A stretch of 64,000 nt of DNA from WVYX01 sp039592335 (lineage in GTDB: Bacteria; Gemmatimonadota; Gemmatimonadetes; Gemmatimonadales; GWC2-71-9), in contig JBDHBX010000013.1 in the NCBI GenBank assembly GCA_039592335.1, positions 19,386-83,385 on the forward strand, written 5' to 3'. Positions 36,826-45,284 of the stretch are shown piece after piece. The position numbers and the translations under genes are program-made. Every line of letters starts with the position of its first letter. Position 1 is the stretch's first letter. Below the pieces are notes generated by a model, which made no database searches, was not told where the DNA came from, and was given only the letters and a program-made list of their open reading frames with translations.

Positions 36826-38031
36826 CTAGTGGGCGAAGAGGTGGCCGAGCTTGTCGCGCTTGACGCGGAGGTACGCCTGGCTCTCCTCGGTGGGGTCGGC
36901 AACGAGCGGCACGCGCTCCACGATCTCGAGGCCGTACCCGTCGAGGCCGACCATCTTGCGGGGGTTGTTTGTGAGCACCCGGATGGAACTCAGCCCTAGA
37001 TCCATGAGGATCTGCGCGCCGATGCCGTAGTTGCGAAGATCGGGTGCGAACCCAAGCGCCTCGTTCGCCTCCACCGTGTCGCGGCCCGAGTCCTGGAGCT
37101 CGTAGGCCTTGAGCTTGTTGAGCAGACCGATCCCGCGTCCCTCCTGATCGAGGTAGACCACGACGCCCTGTCCCTCCTCGGCGATCATGCGCATGGCCGC
37201 CTCGAGCTGGGGCCCGCAATCGCAGCGGTGCGATCCGAAGACATCGCCGGTGAGACACTTGGAGTGCATCCGCACGAGCACGTTCTGCCGCCGCTCGACC
37301 TCGCCGAACACCAGCGCCACGTGCTCGTGGGCGTCCACGTCGTTCTGGTAGCCGATGATGCGGAACGCGCCATGCGGCGTGGGGAGCCGTGCATCCGCGA
37401 TACGGTGCACGAGGCGCTCGTTCTGCAGACGATACGCCACCAGCTGCGCCACGGTCACGAAGGTGAGATCGTGGTTCGTCGCGAACTGTTCGAGTTGGGG
37501 CCGGCGCATCATGGTGCCGTCATCGGCAAGCACCTCACAGATCACGCCGCCCGGGTACAGTCCGGCGAGCCGCGCCAGGTCCACGCTCGCCTCCGTGTGG
37601 CCCACGCGTTGCAGCACGCCTCCCGGGCGACCTCGCAGCGGGAAGACGTGGCCGGGCCGCCGCAGGTCCGACGGTACGGTGGCCGGGTCGATCGCCACCT
37701 GCACCGTCTTGGCGCGATCCGCCACCGAGATCCCCGTCGTGACGCCAAAGCGCTTCGCCGCATCCACGCTCACCGTGAACGCGGTCTCGTATGCGTCGGA
37801 GCTCTCCTCCGCCATCTGGGGCAGTCCCAGCGCCTGACACCGCTCCGAGGTCAGGGTGAGACAAATGAGGCCGCGACCGTGGGTGGCCATGAAGTTGATC
37901 ATGTCCGGCGTGACCTGCTCGGCCGCGCCAACCAGATCGCCCTCGCTCTCCCGGTCCTCGTCATCCGCCACCAGGACGAGCTTGCCCCGCCTGATGTCCT
38001 CGATGGCCTGCTCGATGGTCCCGAACTTCAT
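36826..38031 (-). CDS. ribBA: Bifunctional DHBP synthase / GTP cyclohydrolase II RibBA
   Basis: RibBA makes both starting compounds for riboflavin. The N-terminal half is 3,4-dihydroxy-2-butanone 4-phosphate synthase, with DDEDRESEGDL near 23-33 and the HTEASVDLARLAG segment near 145. The C-terminal half is GTP cyclohydrolase II, with RMHSKCLTGDVFGSHRCDCGPQ carrying the zinc cysteines near 254-268 and LDQEGRGIGL near 292. Both active sites look intact at 401 residues. It lies 13 nt after ribE. Confidence 0.97.
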   Translation of the reverse strand: MKFGTIEQAIEDIRRGKLVLVADDEDRESEGDLVGAAEQVTPDMINFMATHGRGLICLTLTSERCQALGLPQMAEESSDAYETAFTVSVDAAKRFGVTTGISVADRAKTVQVAIDPATVPSDLRRPGHVFPLRGRPGGVLQRVGHTEASVDLARLAGLYPGGVICEVLADDGTMMRRPQLEQFATNHDLTFVTVAQLVAYRLQNERLVHRIADARLPTPHGAFRIIGYQNDVDAHEHVALVFGEVERRQNVLVRMHSKCLTGDVFGSHRCDCGPQLEAAMRMIAEEGQGVVVYLDQEGRGIGLLNKLKAYELQDSGRDTVEANEALGFAPDLRNYGIGAQILMDLGLSSIRVLTNNPRKMVGLDGYGLEIVERVPLVADPTEESQAYLRVKRDKLGHLFAH

Positions 38032-38044
38032 AACAACCTTCCTT

Positions 38045-38671
38045 CTATCCTTCAGGGGTGGGCGGCGCGACTGCGGCGCCCTGCCCCCTCTGTTCCAGCA
38101 CCTGTTTCACGTACTTCCCGATGATGTCCGCCTCCACGTGCACCCGATCACCTGGCGCGAGCGACCCGAGTGTGGTGTTGTCTCTCGTGAACGGGATCAC
38201 GGAGAGCTGGACGACGCCGGGGTCCGGGAGCGCGTTCACCGTCATGCTCACCCCATCCACCGTGATGGAGCCGTACGGCACGGAGATCTCGGCCACGTCG
38301 GGCGGCACGGCGATGTCGACCAGCACGGCATCCGCCTCGGGGCGCACGCCACGCACTTCGGCCACGCCGTCCACGTGTCCCTGTACCCAGTGGCCCCCGA
38401 ACCGGTCGCCGGCGGCCATGGCGCGCTCCAGATTGACGTGCTCGCCTTCGCCGATGTCACCGAATCGAGTGCGCCCGCGCGTCGTGACGACCGCCTCGAT
38501 CTTGAACCACCCGTCTCCCGTCTCGACGATGGTCATGCACGCGCCGTTCACCGAGACGCTCTCACCAACCGCCAGGTCCGCATACGGCGCCTCGATGGTG
38601 AGCGCGCAGCGCTCGCCGTCGCGCTCCACTCGCGCCACGGCGCCCATCGCCGTCACGATTCCGGTAAACAT
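38045..38671 (-). CDS. ribE: Riboflavin synthase alpha subunit RibE
   Basis: Riboflavin synthase dismutates two lumazine molecules into riboflavin. The 208-residue protein begins with the invariant MFTGIVTAMGAV and shows the internal repeat of the family: VNGACMTIVE in the first half and VDGVSMTVN in the second. HVNLERAM and GGHWVQGHVDG are also present. Its start overlaps the end of ribD by 19 nt. No FMN riboswitch lies near the rib genes, so expression seems to follow the long run. Confidence 0.96.
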   Translation of the reverse strand: MFTGIVTAMGAVARVERDGERCALTIEAPYADLAVGESVSVNGACMTIVETGDGWFKIEAVVTTRGRTRFGDIGEGEHVNLERAMAAGDRFGGHWVQGHVDGVAEVRGVRPEADAVLVDIAVPPDVAEISVPYGSITVDGVSMTVNALPDPGVVQLSVIPFTRDNTTLGSLAPGDRVHVEADIIGKYVKQVLEQRGQGAAVAPPTPEG

Positions 38672-39753
38672 AGCTCCCGATCGACTACCAGTAATGTATC
38701 CGGTCCCAGTCCCCGACGCTCCGTCACCACCCAGCGGACACTGTCCTCCAGGGGGAGCCCACCGCGGTCGCCGAAGGCGGGCACACCAACCCCGAGCCAG
38801 AGCGGCGCCTGGATCCAGTAGATTCGATCCACCAGGTGTGCTTCGAGCAGGGCACCGGCGAGGGAGCCCCCCCCTTCGACCAATACGGAGCGCATCCCAG
38901 CGGAGCGCAGCTCGGTCACGACCTGCTCCACCCCGTCCGCCGCCCGCACCGTCACGCCCGTGCCGTCGAGGTCGGCCTCGGTTCGCTCGAACGTGTGCGA
39001 TCCAGTGATGACCACGGTAGGCACCTCGTGCGCCGTGCGCACCAGTTGTGAGTCCCGTCGCACCATGCCGCTCTTCGTCAACAACACCCTGGCGGGAGGC
39101 ACCCGGGGCTCGACCGACCCGCGCACGGTGAGCATCGGATCGTCCACCTCCACGGTGCGCCGCCCCACCGCGATGCCGTCGAACCCCGCCCGCAGCCAGT
39201 GCACGTACTCGCGCGCCTCGGCGCCCGAGATCCACTTGGAGCGACCGCTCTCGTCGGCCAGCAGTCCGTCGAGCGAGCTTGCCACCTTGAGCGCGATGAA
39301 CGGCCGATCGGGACGCTCCTGCGCCCACAAGAACGGCGCATTCAGCGCGGCGGCCTCCTCGCGCATCAGCCCTTCGTCCACCTCGACGCCGGCCTCTCGC
39401 AGGCGCTCCGCACCGCCGCCGGCTTCAGGTGTGGGGTCCCGCAACGGCAGCACCACACGGGCCACGCCCGCCTCGAGGATCGCGTCGGTGCACGGCGGCG
39501 TCTTGCCCGAGTGATTGCACGGTTCGAGGCTCACCACCATGGTAGCGCCCTTGGGATCGGGACAATCGCCGAGCGCCACGATCTCGGCGTGCGATTCCCC
39601 GTACTCCGCGTGGTACCCCTCCCCAATCACCTCCCCGTCGCGCAGCAGCACCGCACCCACGAGCGGGTTGGGGGCGACTCGACCCCACCCCCACCGGGCG
39701 AGGGCGAGCGCGCGCTCCATGGCACGCCGCTCCACGGACTCCCGCTCAGACAA
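38653..39753 (-). CDS. ribD: Riboflavin biosynthesis deaminase/reductase RibD
   Basis: RibD deaminates and then reduces the pyrimidine intermediate of riboflavin synthesis. The N-terminal deaminase has PNPLVGAVL, ESHAEIVAL and the zinc cysteines in EPCNHSGKTPPC near 77-88. The C-terminal reductase has RPFIALKVASSLDG and VLVEGGGSLAGALL. The TTG start at 39753 is preferred because residues ahead of the internal ATG (39720) match family sequence; it overlaps the purM stop by 8 nt. Length is 366 residues. Confidence 0.95.
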   Translation of the reverse strand: MSERESVERRAMERALALARWGWGRVAPNPLVGAVLLRDGEVIGEGYHAEYGESHAEIVALGDCPDPKGATMVVSLEPCNHSGKTPPCTDAILEAGVARVVLPLRDPTPEAGGGAERLREAGVEVDEGLMREEAAALNAPFLWAQERPDRPFIALKVASSLDGLLADESGRSKWISGAEAREYVHWLRAGFDGIAVGRRTVEVDDPMLTVRGSVEPRVPPARVLLTKSGMVRRDSQLVRTAHEVPTVVITGSHTFERTEADLDGTGVTVRAADGVEQVVTELRSAGMRSVLVEGGGSLAGALLEAHLVDRIYWIQAPLWLGVGVPAFGDRGGLPLEDSVRWVVTERRGLGPDTLLVVDRELCLPES

Positions 39754-40768
39754 CGCGCACTCCCGCGCCCTCGACCACTCGGCCCACGATCCAGCTATCG
39801 ATGCCGATGCCCTGCGCCGCCTGCCGCACGGCAGGCTCGTCGTCGGATGCCACGACCGCGATCATCCCCAGGCCCATGTTGAACACCTCCACCATCTCGT
39901 CGGCACTCACCTTCCCCGCCTGTTCGAGCAGACGGAAGATGCCGGGCACCTCCCAGCTAGCGCGATCGATCTCGGCCGCGCAGCCCTCCGGCAGCGCGCG
40001 ACCCACGTTGCCCGGGATGCCACCGCCGGTGATGTGGGCCAGGGCGTGCACGTGCGATAGCACCGGCCCGACGGCCTTCCGATAGCTGCGGTGCACCTTG
40101 AGCAACTCGTCCCCGACGGTCACACCGAGATCGGGGAGCTGGCTGTCGATGTCCAGACCGAGCTCATCGAACACGACTCGGCGCGCCAGCGTGTACCCGT
40201 TGGTGTGGAGTCCGCTCGAGGCGTACCCCACCAGCACGTCGCCCGGCCGCACCGTATCGCCGTGGAGCGCACGACCCTCATCCACCACCCCCACGATGGT
40301 ACCGGCGAGGTCGTAATGGCCCGCCTGGTAGAGGTCGGGGAGCTGCGCCGTCTCGCCGCCGACCAGGGTCATCTCGTGCTCCCGGCAGCCTCGCGCGACG
40401 CCTTCCACCAGCGCCGCGATGGTGTCGGTCGAGACGCTTGCGACGGCGAGGTAGTCGAGAAACGCGAGGGGCGTGGCGCCGTGCACCAGGATGTCATTTA
40501 CCGAGTGATTGACCAAGTCCTCGCCAACGGTGTCGTGCCGGCCCGCACGGATCGCCACCAGCACCTTGGTGCCCACGCCGTCGGTGCTCATGACCAACAC
40601 CGGGCGCTCGAAGCCGTCAGGCACGCGGATCATCCCGCCGAACGCCCCCAGGGCTCCTCGCGCCAGCTCGGTACGCGTCGAGGCCACCGACTCGGCAATG
40701 CGCCGCTTCGCCTGGCCCGCGGCATCGAGGTCCACGCCAGCGGCACGGTACCGCTCTGCCTGCGTCAC
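39746..40768 (-). CDS. purM: Phosphoribosylformylglycinamidine cyclo-ligase PurM
   Basis: PurM closes the imidazole ring to form AIR in purine synthesis. The 340-residue protein has MSTDGVGTKVLVA, NDILVHGATPLAFLDYLA, the glycine-rich LVGGETAQLPDLYQ, and HITGGGIPGNVGRALP in the normal order. It overlaps the PfkB-family gene by 4 nt at its start and ribD by 8 nt at its end. No other pur genes are in the window. Confidence 0.97.
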   Translation of the reverse strand: MTQAERYRAAGVDLDAAGQAKRRIAESVASTRTELARGALGAFGGMIRVPDGFERPVLVMSTDGVGTKVLVAIRAGRHDTVGEDLVNHSVNDILVHGATPLAFLDYLAVASVSTDTIAALVEGVARGCREHEMTLVGGETAQLPDLYQAGHYDLAGTIVGVVDEGRALHGDTVRPGDVLVGYASSGLHTNGYTLARRVVFDELGLDIDSQLPDLGVTVGDELLKVHRSYRKAVGPVLSHVHALAHITGGGIPGNVGRALPEGCAAEIDRASWEVPGIFRLLEQAGKVSADEMVEVFNMGLGMIAVVASDDEPAVRQAAQGIGIDSWIVGRVVEGAGVRVV

Positions 40769-41724
40769 GCTCCCTCCTTGGCGGCTGACGGCATGGCGGA
40801 AAGCGGATCAGCCTCCGGCTCGATGTCGAACCGCACCAACTCGGCGAACGCCCGTACCCTCGCGGTCACTTCCGCTGGCCCGATCTCATCGAACCGATCG
40901 ATCGAGAATCGCTCCACGGCAAAGGAGCCCATGGCGGCGCCGTACACCATGGCCCGGCGCAGGTTGTCCGGCGACACGTCATCGGTGCGCGCCAGGTGTG
41001 CCATGAATCCGCCCGCGAAGGCATCACCGGCCCCGGTCGGATCGAACACCTCCTCCAGCGGGAACGCCGGGATGTAGAATAGCCGCTCCGACTCGTACAG
41101 CACCGCGCCGTACGCGCCCTGCTTCACGACCACCGTGGACGGACCCGCATCCACAATCCACCGTGCCGCCCGGTACACGTTCCAGTCGCCCGAGAGCTCG
41201 CGCGCCTCGGCGTCGTTCACGAGCAGCACGTCGATCCGCTTCATCAACTCCATCAAGGCGTCCCGCTTGCTGTGGATCCAGTAGTTCATGGTGTCGCACG
41301 CAACGAGCGCGGGCTCATGAATCTGATCCAGCACACGGAGCTGGAGCTCCGGATCGATGTTGCCCAAGAACACGTAGCGCGCATCGCGGAACGCCTCGGG
41401 GATCTGCGGATCGAAGGCAGCAAACACACCGAGGCGAGTATCGAGCGTCTCCCGGTTCTGCAGGTCGTACGAGTACTCCCCCTTCCAGCGGAAGCTCTCC
41501 CCCACGGCATGCTCCACACCGCGGAGGTCCGCGCCCCGCTCCGCCAGCTGCTCTAGGGCGTGCTCCGGATAGTCGTCACCCACCACGCCCACGATCTGCA
41601 CGGGATACAGGATGCCAGCCGCGCTGCTGAAGAAGACCGCCGACCCCCCCAGGGCGTCGTCCCGCTCGCCGAACGGCGTCTTCACCGAGTCGAGCGCGAT
41701 GCTCCCCACCACCAACAGGCTCAT
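40765..41724 (-). CDS. PfkB-family carbohydrate/nucleoside kinase
   Basis: This 319-residue ribokinase-fold kinase has the N-terminal VVGSIALDSVKTPFG and GGSAVFFSSAAG, and the PfkB signature DPTGAGDAFAGGF near 245-257 with the catalytic aspartate. In this family substrates range from ribose and fructose 6-phosphate to adenosine. The gene lies between argS and purM in the same run. The exact substrate is not visible from sequence. Confidence 0.9.
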   Translation of the reverse strand: MSLLVVGSIALDSVKTPFGERDDALGGSAVFFSSAAGILYPVQIVGVVGDDYPEHALEQLAERGADLRGVEHAVGESFRWKGEYSYDLQNRETLDTRLGVFAAFDPQIPEAFRDARYVFLGNIDPELQLRVLDQIHEPALVACDTMNYWIHSKRDALMELMKRIDVLLVNDAEARELSGDWNVYRAARWIVDAGPSTVVVKQGAYGAVLYESERLFYIPAFPLEEVFDPTGAGDAFAGGFMAHLARTDDVSPDNLRRAMVYGAAMGSFAVERFSIDRFDEIGPAEVTARVRAFAELVRFDIEPEADPLSAMPSAAKEGA

Positions 41725-41728
41725 CGAT

Positions 41729-43378
41729 CTACATCCGTTCCGGGGCCGTGACCCCCAAGAGGTTCAAGCCGTTGGCCAGCACGACCTGTGCCGCCCTGGC
41801 CAGCACCAGCCGCGCTCGCTCGAGGTCCTCGCCCACACCCACCACCCGATGGTGGTGATACCACGCGTTGACCAGCCGCGCGATCTCCTCCAGATAGGCG
41901 ATGATGCGGTGCGGCTCCAGGGCCTCGGCCGCCTTCTCGACCTGCAGCGGCAACTCGCCGAGTCGCTTGATGAGCTCCTGCTCGACCGGCTCGCCCAGCA
42001 GTGACAGATCGACGCCGTCGGCGGCCACCTGTGCCGGCGCGACGTTCGCCGTGCGGAAGATTCCCGCCATGCGCGTGTGCGCGTACTGCACGTAGTAGAC
42101 TGGATTCTCCTCCGACTGCTTCGTCGCGAGGTCGATGTCGAACACGAACTGCGCGTCGCCCTTACGCATCAGGAAGAAGTAGCGAGCGGCATCCACGCCG
42201 GTCTCTTCGTACAGATCCCGCAGCGTGACGAACTCGCCCGTCCGTTTCGAGAAGCGGACCTCCTGCCCATGCCGCATCACCCGCACCAGCTGCACGATCA
42301 TCGCGTGGAAGAAGCCGTCGGCCGCACCGAGCGCCTTGAGGGCCGCGCGCATGCGCGGCACGTAGCCATGGTGGTCGGCACCCCACACGTCGATCGCGCG
42401 GTCGAACCCGCGGCCCGCCTTGTTGCGGTGGTACGCCAGGTCCGGGAGGAAGTAGGTGAAGCTGCCGTCCTGCTTGCGCAGCACCCGATCCTTCTCGTCG
42501 CCGAACGCCGAGGTCTTGAGCCACACAGCGCCATCCCGCTCGTAGGCGAGCCGCTTGGCGCTCAGCTCGGCCAGCGTCTGCTGGAGCTCGTCGCCGCGAT
42601 AGAGCTCGCTCTCCGAGAAGACGACCTCGAACCGCACGCCGAAGTCAGCGAGATCGCGATCCTGCTCCTCGCGCTGCGTCCGCACGGCGATCTCGCGGGC
42701 CCGCACCACCCCCTCGGCGGGCGGGAGATCCGCGAACTCAATGCCCTCATGCTCCAGGATCTGCCGCGCCAACTCCTCGAGGTACTGACCGTGGTAGCCG
42801 CCTTCAGGCAGCTCCGCTTCCCGCCCCACCGCCTGCTGCACCCGTGCCCAGAGCGACGCGGCCAACCGCTCGATCTGGACGCCGGCATCGTTGACGTAGA
42901 ACTCCCGCACGACATCGTGCCCCGTCGCCTCGAGCAAGGACGCCACGGCGTCCCCGAGCGCCGCTCCGCGGCCGTGTCCCACGTGCAGGGGCCCCGTGGG
43001 GTTGGCCGACACGAACTCCACATTCACGCGCCGGCCGCTGCCCGCGGTCGACCGGCCGAAGGCATCCGCCTCGCGCAGCACGCGCACAAGCACGTCGGCC
43101 AGGGCCGCCTCGGCGAGCCAGAAGTTGATGAAGCCGGGCCCGGCGATTTCCGTGCGGGACACGAGCCCGGGGGGCGCCTCGAGCTCGGCAAGGATGGTCT
43201 CCGCCAGCTCCCGCGGCCGCCGCTCGAGGGGCTTGGCGAGCTGGAGCGCCACGTTGGTGGCGAGATCGCCGTGGGTTGGATCGCGCGGACGTTCCAGCAA
43301 CACCTCGGTGCCGGACGCGCCCAACGCGTCCACCACCTGCTGCAGCGCCTCACGGAGCCGGTCGGCCCCCTGGGTCAG
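41729..43378 (-). CDS. argS: Arginyl-tRNA synthetase
   Basis: ArgS charges tRNA-Arg. The catalytic core has NPTGPLHVGHGRGAALGDAVAS, in which HVGH is the class I HIGH motif (near residue 120), and FSKRTGEFV in place of the KMSKS loop, as is common in ArgS. The C-terminal DALR anticodon-binding domain follows. No ATG, GTG or TTG exists in frame at the right place. A CTG at 43378 overlaps the fmdB stop as CTGA and gives 549 residues, with an N-terminus that aligns with the additional domain (LREALQQVVDALG). This CTG start is an inference from overlap and length. Confidence 0.93.
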   Translation of the reverse strand: MTQGADRLREALQQVVDALGASGTEVLLERPRDPTHGDLATNVALQLAKPLERRPRELAETILAELEAPPGLVSRTEIAGPGFINFWLAEAALADVLVRVLREADAFGRSTAGSGRRVNVEFVSANPTGPLHVGHGRGAALGDAVASLLEATGHDVVREFYVNDAGVQIERLAASLWARVQQAVGREAELPEGGYHGQYLEELARQILEHEGIEFADLPPAEGVVRAREIAVRTQREEQDRDLADFGVRFEVVFSESELYRGDELQQTLAELSAKRLAYERDGAVWLKTSAFGDEKDRVLRKQDGSFTYFLPDLAYHRNKAGRGFDRAIDVWGADHHGYVPRMRAALKALGAADGFFHAMIVQLVRVMRHGQEVRFSKRTGEFVTLRDLYEETGVDAARYFFLMRKGDAQFVFDIDLATKQSEENPVYYVQYAHTRMAGIFRTANVAPAQVAADGVDLSLLGEPVEQELIKRLGELPLQVEKAAEALEPHRIIAYLEEIARLVNAWYHHHRVVGVGEDLERARLVLARAAQVVLANGLNLLGVTAPERM

Positions 43379-43686
43379 GATTCCGCTCCCGTTTTCTTGG
43401 GTTTCTTGGTCGTGGAGGAACTCTCGGAGCCGCCGGACTTCTTTCCACCTTCGGACGCCGCGGATTTCTTTTCGCCTTCGGACGCCGCCGGCTTCTTGTC
43501 GCCGGCCCGCTTGTAGTCGGTGATGTAGAAGCCCGAGCCCTTGAAGTGGATGCCGGCACCACCCGTAATGCGACGCTCGCCGCGGGTGCCGCACTCGGGG
43601 CACTTGGCGCGCGTCTGGTCCGAGATCTTCTGAAATGCCTCGTATTCGTGCCCGCACTGCGGGCAGCGGTAGTCGTACGTCGGCAT
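43375..43686 (-). CDS. FmdB-family zinc-ribbon protein
   Basis: This 103-residue protein has the FmdB/CxxC_CxxC_SSSS zinc ribbon: MPTYDYRCPQCGHEYEAFQ and CPECGTRGERRI, with four cysteines near 8, 11, 29 and 32. IHFKGSGFYITDY follows, and then a low-complexity Lys/Ser/Glu-rich tail. The family is linked to regulation of amide uptake in name only; its molecular role is unclear. It heads the fmdB-argS segment behind its own probable promoter. Confidence 0.9.
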   Translation of the reverse strand: MPTYDYRCPQCGHEYEAFQKISDQTRAKCPECGTRGERRITGGAGIHFKGSGFYITDYKRAGDKKPAASEGEKKSAASEGGKKSGGSESSSTTKKPKKTGAES

Positions 43687-43717
43687 CCTTAAGTTCCGTA
43701 ACTACAATAGGATAGGG

Positions 43718-43746
43718 AACTTAGCCGTCCCCTCGGCGCGGGTCAA
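43718..43746 (-). promoter_or_regulatory. Internal promoter before fmdB-argS
   Basis: On minus, TTGACC (43746-43741) is followed after exactly 17 nt by TAAGTT (43723-43718) in an AT-rich patch. The -35 box overlaps the mcm stop codon. It lies in the largest gap (56 nt) of the long minus-strand run. Confidence 0.55.
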
Positions 43747-45284
43747 GCTGGTGGCCGGAAGCTGCCCCAGGCTTCCCGCAGCGTGTCACTGATCTCGCCC
43801 ACCGAGGCCCGCGCGCGGACGGCGTCGATGATCGGCGGCATCAGCGGGTCGTCGCCCGCGGCTGCCCTCCCGAGCGCCTCGAGCGCCCGGCGCGACGCCA
43901 CCCGGTCCCGGTCCTCCCGGGCGCTCCGCACCCGCGCGACCTGCTGCGCGGCGAGGGCGGAGTAGTCGGGCTCCGAGATCTGGGGCGGCCCCTCCTGTTC
44001 GGTGAAGCGGTTCACACCCACCACCACCTTGCTGCCCGCCTCCACCTCCCGTTGGTACTGGTACGCCGAGCGGGCGATGGCGTCCTGCATGAACCCGCTC
44101 TCCACGGCGCGCGCGGCACCTCCCAGCTCAGCGACCTCATCGAGCAAGGTCCGAGCGGCCCGTTCCACCTGATCGGTGAGATGCTCGACGTAGTGAGAGC
44201 CGCCCAGCGGGTCCACCGTCTGGGCCGTTCCCGATTCGTGGGCCAGGACCTGCTGCGTGCGGAGCGCGAGCCGCGCCGCCTCGGGGCTCGGCAGGGCCAG
44301 CGCTTCATCGTAGCTGTTGGTATGCAGCGACTGGGTGCCGCCCAGCGCCGCCGCCAACGCCTGCACGGTCACCCGCACCACGTTGTTGAGCGGCTGTTGC
44401 GCCGTGAGCGTCGAGCCGGCGGTTTGCGTGTGGAACCGCAGGCGACAACTCGCGTCGCTCGCACCGTAGCGCTCCCGCAGGAGCGCCGCCCACATCCGCC
44501 GCGCGGCCCGGAACTTGGCAATCTCCTCGAACAGGTCGTTGTGGGCGGCGAAGAAGAACGAGACGCGTGGAGCGATCTGGTCGATCTCGATACCTACCGC
44601 CACCGCCCGGTCCAGGTATTCGAACCCGTGCGCCAAGGTGAATGCCACCTCCTGCACGGCTGTGGCTCCCGCCTCCCGCATGTGGTAGCCGCTGACCGAG
44701 ATGGGATTGAAGTTCATCCCCTCGCCCACCACAAAGCGGAAGATGTCGGTGACCAGGCGAAGCGATGCCTCGACCGGATAGATATACGTTCCCCGCGCGA
44801 TGTATTCCTTGAGCACGTCGTTCTGGACCGTGCCCCGCAGCCGATCCCGCCCCACCCCCTGCTCCTCCGCCACCACGACGTACATCGCCAGGAGGATCGC
44901 GGCCGTGGAGTTTATCGTCATCGAGGTGGACACTCGATCCAGCGGAATGGCGTCGAACAGCACGGCCAAGTCGTCCACCGTATCGATGGCCACGCCCGCG
45001 CGCCCCACCTCGCCCTCGGCCAGCGGCGCGTCGGAGTCGTAGCCCATCTGCGTGGGGAGATCGAACGCAACCGAGAGCCCGGTCTGCCCGGCCTCGAGCA
45101 AGTCGCGAAACCGGTGGTTGGTCTCCTGGGCCGTGCCAAAGCCGGCGTACTGGCGCATGGTCCAGAGCCGACCCCGGTACATCGTGGGGTGGATCCCGCG
45201 GGTGAAGGGAAAGGCGCCCGGCGGCTCCGATCCGTAGGACTCCTCGATGGGGAGCCCCGCCGGGGAGCGCCGCTCCTCGCTCAC
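43743..45284 (-). CDS. Methylmalonyl-CoA mutase, large subunit catalytic domain
   Basis: The enzyme interconverts methylmalonyl-CoA and succinyl-CoA using adenosylcobalamin. The 513-residue protein covers the TIM-barrel catalytic domain: RGIHPTMYRGRLWTMRQYAGFGTAQETN, QMGYDSDAPLAEGEVG, NPISVSGYHMREAGATAVQE and GGTQSLHTNSYDEALALPS. It stops before the B12-binding DxHxxG domain, so it must pair with a separate small subunit, as in archaeal-type mutases. It is more like MCM than isobutyryl-CoA mutase by overall motifs, but the specificity is inferred. The GTG at 45284 overlaps the fbp stop by 4 nt. Confidence 0.92.
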   Translation of the reverse strand: MSEERRSPAGLPIEESYGSEPPGAFPFTRGIHPTMYRGRLWTMRQYAGFGTAQETNHRFRDLLEAGQTGLSVAFDLPTQMGYDSDAPLAEGEVGRAGVAIDTVDDLAVLFDAIPLDRVSTSMTINSTAAILLAMYVVVAEEQGVGRDRLRGTVQNDVLKEYIARGTYIYPVEASLRLVTDIFRFVVGEGMNFNPISVSGYHMREAGATAVQEVAFTLAHGFEYLDRAVAVGIEIDQIAPRVSFFFAAHNDLFEEIAKFRAARRMWAALLRERYGASDASCRLRFHTQTAGSTLTAQQPLNNVVRVTVQALAAALGGTQSLHTNSYDEALALPSPEAARLALRTQQVLAHESGTAQTVDPLGGSHYVEHLTDQVERAARTLLDEVAELGGAARAVESGFMQDAIARSAYQYQREVEAGSKVVVGVNRFTEQEGPPQISEPDYSALAAQQVARVRSAREDRDRVASRRALEALGRAAAGDDPLMPPIIDAVRARASVGEISDTLREAWGSFRPPA

